DNA of 64,000 bases from Tolypothrix sp. NIES-4075 (GCF_002218085.1 NZ_BDUC01000003.1:903666-967665); one strand, 5' to 3'; shown: positions 51,787 through 62,167, counted from the stretch's first letter. Translations and numbers: made by a program. The notes: generated from the sequence alone by a model not told the origin.

Positions 51787-54324
51787 GTGAATCAAACTGT
51801 GAAATTGCCATATACACCAGATTTTCAACCAGAAGCTTTGCCGGTGCTAGAAAAAATTGCGGCAAATTTACCGGGGATGATTTTTCAATTCCTTCAGCAG
51901 CGAGATGGTTCGCAGTTTGTTGTCTATGCGAGTTCTGGCTGTCGAGAAATGTTTGAATTAGAACCAGAAGTGCAAACAGACTTTCAAATACTACGCAAAC
52001 TGATTCATCCCCAAGATGCGATCGCTTTTGAAGAATCTGTGAGATATTCTGCCTCTACTTTGACACCTTGGCAATGGGAAGGACGCATTATCACACCTAG
52101 TGGTATTAAGTGGATTCAAGGTGCTTCTCGTCCGGAAAGACAAGCTGGAGGTGATATCCTTTGGGATGGCTTGGTGATGGATATCACAGACCGCAAGCAA
52201 GCGGAATCAAAATTGCGCGAGAGTGAAGCGCGTTATAAAGCAATTTTAGATGCTATCCCCGATTTAATGTTTCGCATCAGTCGAGATGGCGAGTATCTCG
52301 ATTTTAAGGGTGGGGGTGCAAAGAAGGCGATTCCCCCAGAAAACATCATCGGTAACAATTTGCAGGATTTATTGCCTGATGATGTTGCTAATAATAGTCT
52401 TCATGCGATCGCCAAAACTTTGGATTCGCAAACTTTACAATCTCTAGAATATCAACTATCAACGCATGAAGGTTTGCGAAATTATGAAGCGCGGTTGGTA
52501 GTCAGCGGACAAGATGAAGTCTTAGTTCTTGTCCGTGATATTACCGAGCGCAAACAAGCAGAAATTGACTTGCAAAATCTTGCCGAAAAGTTTTCTAAGG
52601 CTTTTCGTTGCAGTCCAAATGCAATTACCATCAGCACGGTGGAAGATGGACGCTTCATAGAAGTTAACGACAGTTTTGTGAAACTCTCAGGTTATGAACC
52701 AGAAGAAGCGATTGGACGTACTGCTTTTGAGTTGAATATTTGGGTCAACCAGAGCGATCGCCAAAAATTATTGCAGGAGTTGCATTCCCAAGGAGCAGTT
52801 CGCAATCTGGAATTTGAATTTAGAAAAAAGTCTGGCGAAGTTGCTTTTGCAATGGTTTGCGCCGAAATAATTGATTTGAATGGTGAGCGTTACATTCTGT
52901 CTGTCAATCATGATATCACACAACGCAAGCGAACAGAAGCGCAATTACAATTGACATCACAGCGCGATCGCTTGTTAACAGAAACTTTAGCCCGAATTCG
53001 CACTTCGCTCAACTTAGACCAAATTCTCCAAACTACTGTAAACGAAGTCCGACAATTTTTGCAAGCAGACCGAGTTTTTATTGGTCTAAATGATGGTAAT
53101 AAAGAAGGCAGAATTCTCGCAGAATCAGTAGATCCAAAGTATTCATCAGTTATAGACTGCAAAATTAAAGATCCAGTTGTCATCCAAGAAATGAAAAGAC
53201 TACTGACAACTAATAAAGTGCGTGTGGTGGAAGATATCGAGCAAATCGATGTATCTCCCACTCTTAAAGCACATTATCAACAATTTCAAACGCGGGCAAC
53301 TTTAGCAGTCCCAATTATGTTAAATGGTGAATTCTTTGGAGCGTTGATTGCTAATCAATGTTCTCATCCTCGCCATTGGCATCAAATGGAAATTGATTTA
53401 CTAAAACAAATGTCAGAACAATTAGCGATCGCCATTCAACAAGCTCAACTATACCAAGAATTGGCAGCACTCAATACCAATTTAGAACAACAAGTAGAAG
53501 AACGTACCGCTCAGTTACAGCAGAAAATGCAAGAACTGCAAGAAATCAATCGAGTTAAAGATGTTCTGTTACACACAGTTTCTCACGATATGCGAACTTC
53601 AGTCATGGGTAATTTGATGGTGCTAGAGAATTTGCTTAAAAGTGGGGGAGTCGGGAGTGGGGAGTGGGGACAAGGGGGACAAGGGGGACAATTCCCAATT
53701 CCCAATTCCCAATTCCCAATTCCCAATTCCCAAATCCCCGTATCTCGCTCAATTATCGAACGAATGATACAAGGTAATCAGCGCCTGTTAGGAATGATTA
53801 ACTCCTTACTAGAGCTTCATTCCAGTGAAGAACAAGGAATTGTGCTGCATCGCGAACTTGTGCAATTTGGTACACTGTTGCCGACTGTGATTAGAGATTT
53901 GCAGCCAATGCTGTCAGAAAACAAAGTGACTTTGAAGAACTTGGTTCCCAAAGATTTACCGTTAATTATGGCAGATTCGACTAAGTTGCAACGAGTTTTG
54001 CAAAATTTGTTGACTTATAGTTGGCTGCACAACCCACCGGGATTAAACTTGACTTTGAAAGCGACAGTTGAGGATCGGATGATTCGCGTTCAAATTCAAG
54101 ATAACGGTGTGGGGATGAACAAGTTAGAATGTGCGAGGCTATTTGATTTGTTTGTCCGCGATCCTCAAGCTCGTTCTTCAACTTGCACAGGCTTAAAATT
54201 ATATATTTCTCGACAAATAATTAAAGCACATCAAGGTGAAATTGGCGTTAAAAGTAACCCCAAACGCGGTTTAACTTTCTGGTTTACCTTACCTTTGGCA
54301 AATTTGCCGACAACGAGCCGCTGA
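51787..54324 (+). CDS. PAS-PAS-PAS-GAF sensor histidine kinase with degenerate ATP site
   Basis: This 845-residue soluble sensor has three PAS domains (about 25-135, 145-260, 270-390; each ends with a DITxRKxxE linker), a GAF domain (about 400-555), a coiled coil, a DHp with His600 (TVSHDMRTS), and a HATPase domain (about 700-840). Three oddities occur. Residues about 620-650 are coded by tandem repeats. The N-box reads NLLTYSWLHN with Tyr744 in place of the Mg-binding Asn. The G2 box is TGLKLYIS rather than GLGLxIC. G1 (DNGVGM) is intact. It may therefore be a weak kinase or pseudokinase. A related kinase follows. Confidence 0.9.
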   Translation: MNQTVKLPYTPDFQPEALPVLEKIAANLPGMIFQFLQQRDGSQFVVYASSGCREMFELEPEVQTDFQILRKLIHPQDAIAFEESVRYSASTLTPWQWEGRIITPSGIKWIQGASRPERQAGGDILWDGLVMDITDRKQAESKLRESEARYKAILDAIPDLMFRISRDGEYLDFKGGGAKKAIPPENIIGNNLQDLLPDDVANNSLHAIAKTLDSQTLQSLEYQLSTHEGLRNYEARLVVSGQDEVLVLVRDITERKQAEIDLQNLAEKFSKAFRCSPNAITISTVEDGRFIEVNDSFVKLSGYEPEEAIGRTAFELNIWVNQSDRQKLLQELHSQGAVRNLEFEFRKKSGEVAFAMVCAEIIDLNGERYILSVNHDITQRKRTEAQLQLTSQRDRLLTETLARIRTSLNLDQILQTTVNEVRQFLQADRVFIGLNDGNKEGRILAESVDPKYSSVIDCKIKDPVVIQEMKRLLTTNKVRVVEDIEQIDVSPTLKAHYQQFQTRATLAVPIMLNGEFFGALIANQCSHPRHWHQMEIDLLKQMSEQLAIAIQQAQLYQELAALNTNLEQQVEERTAQLQQKMQELQEINRVKDVLLHTVSHDMRTSVMGNLMVLENLLKSGGVGSGEWGQGGQGGQFPIPNSQFPIPNSQIPVSRSIIERMIQGNQRLLGMINSLLELHSSEEQGIVLHRELVQFGTLLPTVIRDLQPMLSENKVTLKNLVPKDLPLIMADSTKLQRVLQNLLTYSWLHNPPGLNLTLKATVEDRMIRVQIQDNGVGMNKLECARLFDLFVRDPQARSSTCTGLKLYISRQIIKAHQGEIGVKSNPKRGLTFWFTLPLANLPTTSR
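53643..53738 (+). repeat. In-frame tandem repeats inside the kinase dimerisation domain
   Basis: A GGGAGTGGGG stretch and a 9-base GGGGGACAA unit repeat are followed by about six copies of the 7-base unit ATTCCCA. They code GEWGQGGQGGQ and then FPIPNSQ twice. The paralogous kinase at 54471 passes straight from NLLSRS to VSRFILERM without them. Confidence 0.85.
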
Positions 54325-54470
54325 TAATGTCACTATAGGAATAATTGACAGTGCAAAATTCAAAAAATTAATTTTTATTTTTTATTTTTGAATTTTTAAT
54401 TCCCCGTTTGCGTAGCGTCTCACAATGAGAAGGGGTTGACCGAGGTTATGGAAATTGGTCACAGGAAGAA

Positions 54471-56231
54471 ATGAATACCGTCATCAAAAAACTGCAAAAG
54501 TGTTGCAAAACAGCCATATGGGGAAAAATATCAACAACAGATGCAATTTTCGGCGAGTATAAAGCTTGGCGCGATCGCTTTTTGTGGCAAAGGTTACATT
54601 TAGGAATCTGGATCGCTATTCTCTGCGTATTTACATTTATCTTACGCGACATCTTGCAACAGGTGTTTCACCTGCAAGAAATCCCAAAGATACCGCATGA
54701 GATTAAAAATCTCGCTTTAACTATCAATAGCTGCATATTTCTCTGTTTATTAGTGTGTTTGTTTTTACATAAAACTAACATTGCGCGTCGTTATCCGGGG
54801 CGCCTTTTTTTATGTTTATCTTTTTCTGTCACTTTAGTTGAGCAATTTGTCGCTACCTTCAAAGGTTTCGCTCTCCCCGATCAATTAGCTTGGATTATTG
54901 CCTTTTTGACTCAAGCGATGCTGATTCCAATTCGCTGGTATCTGCATCTGGGATCGCAGTTGGGAGTGGTACTTTATTATTTTGTCGTAAATAGCGTCTT
55001 AGGGCTGAAACTACCCCCACCATTCAGTAAAGAGCCGATATTCGGTGTAACGCTGATTATGTTGATATTTTGGGTATGTTTCATCTGCGATTTAGGAGTA
55101 TTTTTATACGAAAAGCTGCAACGCTCTGAATTTTACGCTCGTAAAGAACTTGAGATTGCTAACGAGAAATTAACGGTTACAGAAGCTAAATATCGAAATA
55201 TCTTTGAAAACGCGGTTGAGGGAATTTTTCAAAGCACTGCTAATGGTCGTTACATTACCGCAAATCCCGCATTAGCACGTATTTATGGTTACGCATCCCC
55301 AGAAGAAGTGACGACATTAATTGACATTGAACATCAATTATATGTTGACCCAAATCGCCGTGCTGAGTTTGTCCGCTTAATTGAACAGTATGGTAGCGTA
55401 TCCGAGTTTGAATCGCAAATTTATCGTCGCGATGGTAGCATTGTTTGGATATCAGAAAATGCATATGCAGTTCGCAATTCCAGGGGACAACTGCTTTATT
55501 ACGAAGGAATGATTGAAGATATCACCAAGCGCAAGCAAGCGGAAGAAGCGCTAAGAGTATTTTTTCATGCAGTTTCCCACGACTTACGCAACCCGGTGCT
55601 GGGTACTTTAATGGTGCTGAGAAATTTGCTATCGCGTTCAGAGGACAAAATAGCTGTTTCCCGCTTCATTTTAGAGCGCATGGAACAAAGTAGCGATCGC
55701 CAACTTAGTTTAATTAATTCGTTAATGGAAGCTCATATGAGCGAAGTTCAAGGCGTAGCTTTACAACTTCAGCCAGTAGAATTATTAAAAGTCGTAGAAG
55801 CAGCGATCGCAGACTTAAAGCCGATGCTAACAGAAAATCAGGCGTTGCTGATAAATCAAGTCACCGCAGATTTACCGATAATAAATGCCGATCCTACCCA
55901 ATTATGGCGAGTTTTCTCTAACTTGATTGTTAATGCAGTCAAACATAATCCCCCAGGATTAACAATTACCATTAATGCCAGCGTCCATGATGATAAGATT
56001 TGTTGCAGTGTCGTTGATAACGGCGTGGGAATGAGTCAAAAACAAAGCGATCGCTTATTTGACCTTTACTTTCGAGGTAGCCACGCCCGGAATTCTATTA
56101 GTTTAGGATTAGGCTTATATCTATGTAAGCAAATCATCACCGCACATGGCGGCGAAATTGGCGTTAAAAGTGCAATCAATGCCGGGGCGACTTTTTGGTT
56201 TACACTACCTATATTTAAAGCTAACAAATAG
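54471..56231 (+). CDS. Membrane-bound PAS sensor histidine kinase
   Basis: This is a 586-residue kinase with about five to six membrane helices (residues 35-225), one PAS domain (about 240-355, FENAVEGIFQSTANGRYI), a DHp with the H-box AVSHDLRNP, and a HATPase domain. The N-box is LIVNAVKHN with Asn488 present, and G1 DNGVGM and G2 LGLGLYLC are normal, so it should be active. Its DHp and ATPase parts are clearly related to those of the preceding kinase, suggesting duplication. There is no receiver or output gene nearby. AGGAAG lies close to the ATG. Confidence 0.9.
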   Translation: MNTVIKKLQKCCKTAIWGKISTTDAIFGEYKAWRDRFLWQRLHLGIWIAILCVFTFILRDILQQVFHLQEIPKIPHEIKNLALTINSCIFLCLLVCLFLHKTNIARRYPGRLFLCLSFSVTLVEQFVATFKGFALPDQLAWIIAFLTQAMLIPIRWYLHLGSQLGVVLYYFVVNSVLGLKLPPPFSKEPIFGVTLIMLIFWVCFICDLGVFLYEKLQRSEFYARKELEIANEKLTVTEAKYRNIFENAVEGIFQSTANGRYITANPALARIYGYASPEEVTTLIDIEHQLYVDPNRRAEFVRLIEQYGSVSEFESQIYRRDGSIVWISENAYAVRNSRGQLLYYEGMIEDITKRKQAEEALRVFFHAVSHDLRNPVLGTLMVLRNLLSRSEDKIAVSRFILERMEQSSDRQLSLINSLMEAHMSEVQGVALQLQPVELLKVVEAAIADLKPMLTENQALLINQVTADLPIINADPTQLWRVFSNLIVNAVKHNPPGLTITINASVHDDKICCSVVDNGVGMSQKQSDRLFDLYFRGSHARNSISLGLGLYLCKQIITAHGGEIGVKSAINAGATFWFTLPIFKANK

Positions 56232-56645
56232 CTAAAAATTGGGCATTGTGCTAGCAATACCTAAAACGGCATATCGCATTTGGGTAAGTATCTATTAAAA
56301 TGTTTAATTAGGACTTAATTCCATATTAAATTAAATATAAAATTCTATGATTAACCTCAAAAATATCCACCCATTTTCGGAGTAAAATTTGATTCCACTA
56401 CGAATAACTTAGTACAGCTTTGCATTAATTTGTAGCCTTATTAAGTCTCCCAAAGCTGTACCAATAGGTAGCTTATTTCCTCACGGATTTACGAAATGCT
56501 CTACTACTTTTGTTTGGATTTTGGCTGACTGTTCATAGCCTCTTCATCATCTAATTCAAGTTAATTGCTTAATTTTCAGCTCGTAGCCATATAAATATCA
56601 GCAAATCGAAAGCGATCGCAATAGCAATAACTCTGAAAGTTAATT
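56232..56645. other. Intergenic region between convergent genes, nothing identified
   Basis: AT-rich with one HIP1 site near 56615. No credible gene or strong hairpin was seen. Confidence 0.4.
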
Positions 56646-58016
56646 TTACAAATTTTGACCTGTGTAAATCGATCGCACTTCGCCGTTGCGACGCACAACA
56701 GCTTCACCCTTACTCACTTCCACTAAAGTCCAACCGCTAGAGCCAATGCTTTCACCCACATCGATGCGACGTGTCACCCCATCGATTTTAAACAAAGCCG
56801 CAGATTTATCACCTAACTCTAGCAATCCTTCCAAAGTATGGGTAGGAGCCGCAACAGTTTCCACATATGCCTGTTTTTCTACAATTTTTGGCTCTTTTGG
56901 CGTTGGCTCTTTCGGTGCTGTGGCTGCGGGTAGTTTTGGTGGTGCAGCTTGAAAAGCAGTAACTTTTAACACAGGTAAAGGATTAGACGGTTGTCGCAAA
57001 GTAATCGGTGCAGTTCGCACAGCCACAGGCTTGAGTTCTGTTCGCACCGAAGCCGCCACCATATTTACAGGCACGGGTTTAGCTGGTTTGGGGACAGATT
57101 TTAAAGCCTTTTTTACTGGTGTCGGTTTAGATGCGTGAGAAGGCATCGCCGATAAAAATTTCGGAACCCCAGCAATTGGCGGTGGCGCATAGCGCATTGG
57201 TTGCGGTGCTTGATAAACGGGGATGTAGATCCGCTCGACGATGGTTGTGCGGGGTGCGGCGGGGGTTGTATTATTAGCGGTGAGAACTGGTGGTAAATTA
57301 CCGCCGGCTGCTGGTTTTATTGTTGGGGTAACATAAGCAAAAGCTGTTTGGGTAGGAATTACCGTAGTGGCGATCGCACTTTTGGGAGATTTTTGAGAGC
57401 TTTTTGCTTCTTGTCTGTCGATGATTGCCAGCGCTCCCAACATATATTGAACTAAATCTGCCTCCACTTCAACTTTGGCAGGCAATTGAGACTGTAATTG
57501 CGGCTTTTGAATCGATTGCTCGATCAATTTAGAATTTATCCGGTAAATTAGTCCAGAGTTGAGCAAAAAGATAATACCAGCGATCGTCACGCCTAAGGTA
57601 GCTCCAAAAGACAGCAATTTGCCCCAAGCAATCCGCGCTTTGCGATGCTTTTTACTGACTGATTTAGTTGCACCCGGTGCGCCTACCACAACTTTACTCA
57701 ATTGCTTTCTATTTTGAGAAGCTGTTTGTATCGGTGGTGATGTTTCGGGTAAAACGATTTGCGATGTTCTCGGCGTGGGGATGACAAATTCTGGATACAG
57801 CGCTCTTTGCAAGTCCTCTATACTACTTCGCGATGCGCGACTGCTGTAATGTATTGTTTGGGAAGGCATCCCATTACTATGCAAAATATTGTCAATATCG
57901 GCAAACAGTTCATCCATAAAGCCATCAGCATATGACTCTATCGACCAGGGTTCGCTGCCGATCAGTTCTTCTGAGGGTTCCGGAATTATAAGATGGGTGC
58001 TGGCTTGTTGTGACAT
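56646..58016 (-). CDS. GspC/PilP-like single-span membrane protein
   Basis: This 456-residue protein has a cytoplasmic N-terminal part (about 1-145), one membrane helix (about 150-170, FGATLGVTIAGIIFLLNSGLIY), a long Pro/Ala/Thr-rich periplasmic stretch, and a C-terminal beta domain: LEGLLELGDKSAALFKIDGVTRRIDVGESIGSSGWTLVEV. That last part looks like the homology region of type II secretion GspC or pilus PilP. It may be a linker in an envelope complex; cyanobacterial homologues are annotated hypothetical. Confident as a gene, moderate on fold. Confidence 0.72.
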   Translation of the reverse strand: MSQQASTHLIIPEPSEELIGSEPWSIESYADGFMDELFADIDNILHSNGMPSQTIHYSSRASRSSIEDLQRALYPEFVIPTPRTSQIVLPETSPPIQTASQNRKQLSKVVVGAPGATKSVSKKHRKARIAWGKLLSFGATLGVTIAGIIFLLNSGLIYRINSKLIEQSIQKPQLQSQLPAKVEVEADLVQYMLGALAIIDRQEAKSSQKSPKSAIATTVIPTQTAFAYVTPTIKPAAGGNLPPVLTANNTTPAAPRTTIVERIYIPVYQAPQPMRYAPPPIAGVPKFLSAMPSHASKPTPVKKALKSVPKPAKPVPVNMVAASVRTELKPVAVRTAPITLRQPSNPLPVLKVTAFQAAPPKLPAATAPKEPTPKEPKIVEKQAYVETVAAPTHTLEGLLELGDKSAALFKIDGVTRRIDVGESIGSSGWTLVEVSKGEAVVRRNGEVRSIYTGQNL

Positions 58017-58259
58017 AGCGATTTTAAGTTGTGGCTTTTGGGACGATAGAGTTCGCCTATACTGCCTGAAAGTATGGATTTTGCCTATTTCTATCCAATA
58101 AGAGCGTTCAAACTAGACAAGTTGATTGTCTAAGTAGTATGAAATGTCAACTTTAAACCGGAAACTGCTGATAATGCCAGTTTTGAACTAATGTCATCTA
58201 TCATACCAGCCTCTTCCGGTTTCACCCTACTACTATACTCATCCTTTATGAAGTTTATT

Positions 58260-60182
58260 TTAAGCTAAGGCAGAAAACTCCTTCGGTGTCTTGTTCCTAC
58301 GTAATTCTAAATATAGTAATAGGGCATTGACATCAGCAGGATTAACACCTCCTATACGTGCTGCTTGTCCGATTGTCAGTGGTTTTACGGTGTTTAATTT
58401 TTCTCGCGCTTCTTTAGATAGGGTATCAATCGTTGCGTAGTCTAAATCTCCCGGCAATTGACGGTGTGCTTGGCGGGCTATTTGGTCAATTTGATTTTGT
58501 TGGCGTTGTAAATACCCGGAATACTTAATGTCAATTTCCGCACCTTCTTTTTCCGCAGTTTTTAAGTTGGGGTTGCCGATTTGATATCTATCGAGGTCAG
58601 TGTAATGGAATCCCGGACGCCGTAGCAAGTCAGCTAAGGTGATTGAACCTTTGATTGCTTGTTGAGTACCGGAGGCGATCGCCTGTCCGATTTCTGAGTT
58701 TTCTTTCACCCGCGTTGCGTACAGCCGTTCTTTTTCGGCAGTAATATTCTCTTGCTTGCGGGTAAATAATTCCCAGCGGCGATCGTCAATCAAACCAATT
58801 TCTCGTCCCAAAGGTGTTAAACGTTGGTCGGCGTTGTCAGATCGCAGTATTAACCGATACTCAGATCTACTCGTAAGCATACGGTATGGCTCGCGTAAAT
58901 CCTTGGTACACAAGTCATCTAACAGAGTACCGATGTAACTTTCCTCACGAGAAAAAACAATCATTTCGCGATCGCGCACAAACCGCGCTGCATTAATTCC
59001 CGCCACAATTCCTTGTGTCGCGGCTTCTTCATAGCCAGTTGTACCATTAATCTGTCCCGCACAAAACAACCCAGCAACTTTTTTAGTCATCAATGTGGGA
59101 TAACACTGAGTCGCGGGTAAGTAATCGTACTCAACCGCATAAGCTGGGCGGAGCATGGTACAATTTTCCAAACCAGGAAGACTCCGCAACATCAAAAGTT
59201 GTAAGTTTTCTGGCAAGCCTGTAGAAAACCCTTGAATGTAAAGTTCGGGAATATCTCGCCCTTCTGGTTCAATAAAGATTTGGTGGCTTTCCTTATCAGC
59301 AAAGCGGACAATTTTATCTTCAATACTCGGACAATATCGCGGTCCTTTAGCTTCCACCCAACCACCATAAACCGGCGACAAATGCAAATTTTCTCGAATT
59401 AGGCGATGAGTTTCCGGCGTCGTCCGGGTAATATGGCAGGGCATTTGTTCTCTTTCTACCCACACATCTGGGTCAAAGCTAAACCAGCGGACTTCTTCAT
59501 CCCCAGGTTGCGGTGACATTTTACTGTAATCTACAGACCGCTTGTCAACTCGTGCCGGCGTTCCGGTCTTTAATCGTCCGGTTTCAAATCCCAAGCGATT
59601 GAGAGTTTGTGTCAATCCTTCAGCGGCAAATTCTCCAGCGCGTCCCGCTGCCATCGACTTGTTACCAACCCAAATTCGTCCGCCTAAAAACGTTCCTGTG
59701 GTCAAAATCACCGCTTTACAGGCAAAACCGACACCAAAGTAAGTTTCTACGCCGATAACTTCATCGTTTGCGCCTAAAACTAAATCCGTCGCCATTGCTT
59801 CGCGGATTGTTAAGTTTTCTTGATTTTCAACAACATTTTTCATTAACGCCGCGTATTCCCGCTTGTCAGTTTGAGCGCGTAAAGCCCAAACCGCAGGTCC
59901 GCGTGAAGAATTGAGAATCCGCTTTTGTAAGTAGGTGCGGTCTGCGATTTTACCGATTTCCCCGCCGAGTGCATCCACCTCATGGGTCAACTGAGATTTT
60001 GCCGGACCACCCACCGCTGGGTTGCAGGGTTGCCAAGCGATTTTATCCAGGTTAAGTGTCAGCAGCAGGGTACGACAACCCAAGCGGGCGCTAGCGAGGG
60101 CTGCTTCGCAACCAGAGTGACCTGCACCGACGACAATGACATCGAAAGCGTCTTGGAATTCAATGGAATTGTGCATGGTCAT
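58260..60182 (-). CDS. mnmG: tRNA uridine-5-carboxymethylaminomethyl enzyme MnmG
   Basis: This 640-residue protein is full length for MnmG (GidA). The FAD-binding N-terminus FDVIVVGAGHSGCEAALASARLG, the CNPAVGGPAKSQL motif and the C-terminal helical domain (GYLQRQQNQI) are all present. With MnmE it installs the carboxymethylaminomethyl group on U34 of several tRNAs in the cytosol, using FAD, NADH and methylenetetrahydrofolate. It is a single gene and mnmE is not in view. Ordinary housekeeping composition. Confidence 0.97.
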   Translation of the reverse strand: MTMHNSIEFQDAFDVIVVGAGHSGCEAALASARLGCRTLLLTLNLDKIAWQPCNPAVGGPAKSQLTHEVDALGGEIGKIADRTYLQKRILNSSRGPAVWALRAQTDKREYAALMKNVVENQENLTIREAMATDLVLGANDEVIGVETYFGVGFACKAVILTTGTFLGGRIWVGNKSMAAGRAGEFAAEGLTQTLNRLGFETGRLKTGTPARVDKRSVDYSKMSPQPGDEEVRWFSFDPDVWVEREQMPCHITRTTPETHRLIRENLHLSPVYGGWVEAKGPRYCPSIEDKIVRFADKESHQIFIEPEGRDIPELYIQGFSTGLPENLQLLMLRSLPGLENCTMLRPAYAVEYDYLPATQCYPTLMTKKVAGLFCAGQINGTTGYEEAATQGIVAGINAARFVRDREMIVFSREESYIGTLLDDLCTKDLREPYRMLTSRSEYRLILRSDNADQRLTPLGREIGLIDDRRWELFTRKQENITAEKERLYATRVKENSEIGQAIASGTQQAIKGSITLADLLRRPGFHYTDLDRYQIGNPNLKTAEKEGAEIDIKYSGYLQRQQNQIDQIARQAHRQLPGDLDYATIDTLSKEAREKLNTVKPLTIGQAARIGGVNPADVNALLLYLELRRNKTPKEFSALA

Positions 60183-60321
60183 ACTTAAGTATCAGCAAGC
60201 TTAGAGTTACTCTTAATAATAACCGATTCAGTGGTTTAATGGTCGTAGGTTGCTGACAAGAAGGAATAGTATGAACTATGAATAAAGAATAAAAGTATTT
60301 GAATTAACATTAGGTGAAAAG

Positions 60322-61203
60322 ATGATAAAACGATTTTGGCGAAAAAGTTCTTTTATTAGTATTTTTATTTTTATAGTTTTTGCTTTAGTTGCTAGTAATG
60401 GAATTACTCATCGGACATTAAGTACAGATATCCGACAATTGCAAGATTGTTTAAATGCTCGTTCTTCAGGTCGTTATAGAGATTTAAATAAAGTTTGCCC
60501 AAATACATCACAACCAATAGTTTCACCAACTCCACTTTTGCCGCAAATACCCGATGCAAATTTGCCGGAACCACAGCGTTTTTTGAGTGCGATCGCACAT
60601 CAATTACCAACAATTCCCCAACCCGGTACTTTTGAATATATTTTGTTGAGAGCATACGGTGCTGCATTTGTAAATCAACAACCAGAAATTAAACTACCGC
60701 AAAAAGTTATTTTGGCTAACGAGCAAGAAACGAAAGCTTTCCAAACTACTTTAACAATGGGGAAAGTAAATGGTACTAATGACTGTTATTTACAAAAATC
60801 AGCAGCAGATGCTTTCAATAAAGCCAAATCAGCAGCAAGAATTTCGCTCAAATCTGGTTATGGGGGTAGTGATTGTACTCGCACTTTTGCGACAAATTTA
60901 AGATTCTGGAGAAAATACGCTAATAACAATACTTTGGAACGAGTAAGACTTGGTAAAGAAACAGCAATTTTAGGTGTAGTTGCACCACCTGGAGCATCAC
61001 AACATCTCTGGGGATTAGCGATTGATTTACAGGTTTCTAGTCAAGTGCAAAGACAAGCTTTAAATAAAAATGGTTGGTTTCAAACTGTAGAAAATGATGT
61101 CCCACATTGGACTTATGTGGGTTTAACGGAAGAAAATTTACCGTTATTTGGGTTGAAAAACAAAATCGTCAGGGGAACTACTTATTGGTTGATACCTCTA
61201 TGA
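60322..61203 (+). CDS. D-alanyl-D-alanine carboxypeptidase-like (M15/VanY type) protein
   Basis: This 293-residue protein has an N-terminal membrane or signal helix (FISIFIFIVFALVASNGI) and a C-terminal domain with M15 zinc-peptidase features: SQHLWGLAIDL (His, Asp) and VPHWTYVG (His). It should act on peptidoglycan stem peptides in the periplasm. The middle part (about 100-220) is less typical. A HIP1-type site near 60590 and the base use look ordinary. Family placement rests on these zinc motifs. Confidence 0.75.
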   Translation: MIKRFWRKSSFISIFIFIVFALVASNGITHRTLSTDIRQLQDCLNARSSGRYRDLNKVCPNTSQPIVSPTPLLPQIPDANLPEPQRFLSAIAHQLPTIPQPGTFEYILLRAYGAAFVNQQPEIKLPQKVILANEQETKAFQTTLTMGKVNGTNDCYLQKSAADAFNKAKSAARISLKSGYGGSDCTRTFATNLRFWRKYANNNTLERVRLGKETAILGVVAPPGASQHLWGLAIDLQVSSQVQRQALNKNGWFQTVENDVPHWTYVGLTEENLPLFGLKNKIVRGTTYWLIPL

Positions 61204-61507
61204 AAAAGAGGGGGAAAGGGGAGACCCCGCTCCCCGCACTGCCTCTTCTTTTCCCCTCTTACAAAAAATTAGGGTTGCCTGGTTAGGGTGTAGGGTGTAG
61301 GAAAAAAAAGATCCTTTAGGGGTGGGTTTAAAGCCCACCAAAAAAAAGATGTCCATCGAGACACGCAGTGCGATGAAATGCGGTGTCCTTGTTTCAATCC
61401 CACGTTTTTAAGCGTGGGTTCCCACACCCTACACCCCACACCCTTACACCCTTCTGAAGGTAATAACATTTGTGATTTTGAATATTCTAATTTTCCGTAA
61501 TTTAAAG
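61204..61507. repeat. Intergenic repeat cluster with hairpins
   Basis: There are several stems: GGTGGGTTT/AAAGCCCACC (61320-61340), CCCACG/CGTGGG around TTTTTAAG (61401-61420), and a CCCCTT-rich tract after the peptidase gene. GTTTCAATCCCACG resembles the start of a CRISPR repeat but occurs once only. Confidence 0.5.
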
Positions 61508-62053
61508 TTACTGCGATTGATATGGTGAATCTACAAAAGTGAGAAGTTGAAGTTGATTATTTTCCCATTTATAGTAATATTTACCAATTCCCTTTTGTCC
61601 ATCACTACCCCCTGCTTGACCGATAATTATTAATAGCCTGCTATTAGCTTTGTAGTGCAACCCACCGTCAGGTCTTGGAGGAGTGTATCCAGCACCGCGT
61701 TGATCGTGATAGCCGTGCAGTTGTGGAGGCAAATATATTTTACCAGTCTTTAAATCGACTATCCCCGCACTGCCGACACCACCCATTGCCCGATCTAGAT
61801 AAGCGATCGCATAGTGTCCGGCAAAATTTGTGCCTTTTTTAATACCTTCTCTTAATTGAGGTGCGTAATCTTGTTCTTCTTGGGTGTTGACAACAAGAGC
61901 AGCAGGCTTACCCTTATATACTGGATTTGCCGGATAATTCTGATATTGTTGTTGTGGCGCTGCCAAAACTGATAAAGTCGGAGCGACTACACCCAAACCG
62001 ATGATGGTAGTCAAAGCGGCAATACTCAAGCTACGTTGTAACATTTTCGGCAA
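61508..62053 (-). CDS. Secreted hypothetical protein
   Basis: This 181-residue protein has a clear signal peptide (LQRSLSIAALTTIIGLGVVAPTLSVLAA, cut after Ala). The mature part contains KKGTNFAGHYAIAYLDRAMGGVGSAGIVDLKTGKIYLPP and SRLLIIIGQAGGS...YYYKWENNQLQLL. I recognise this as a common proteobacterial and cyanobacterial secreted type with no known function. It may be a periplasmic beta protein. ATG 62044 (MLQRS) is an alternative start. Monocistronic. Confidence 0.7.
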   Translation of the reverse strand: MPKMLQRSLSIAALTTIIGLGVVAPTLSVLAAPQQQYQNYPANPVYKGKPAALVVNTQEEQDYAPQLREGIKKGTNFAGHYAIAYLDRAMGGVGSAGIVDLKTGKIYLPPQLHGYHDQRGAGYTPPRPDGGLHYKANSRLLIIIGQAGGSDGQKGIGKYYYKWENNQLQLLTFVDSPYQSQ

Positions 62054-62167
62054 AATTTATTAGTAATTTAGTGATATGGATAAACTACAAGCTTGAGAGT
62101 ATAAATTCCCAGCAACAATAATAATTACTACAATAAAAGCACACATCTGACTTCTGGAGTGCTGACA

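Noticed and set aside
61380..61430. GTTTCAATCCC as a CRISPR repeat
   Set aside because: The motif occurs once; there is no array, spacer pattern or cas gene. It belongs to a small hairpin repeat.
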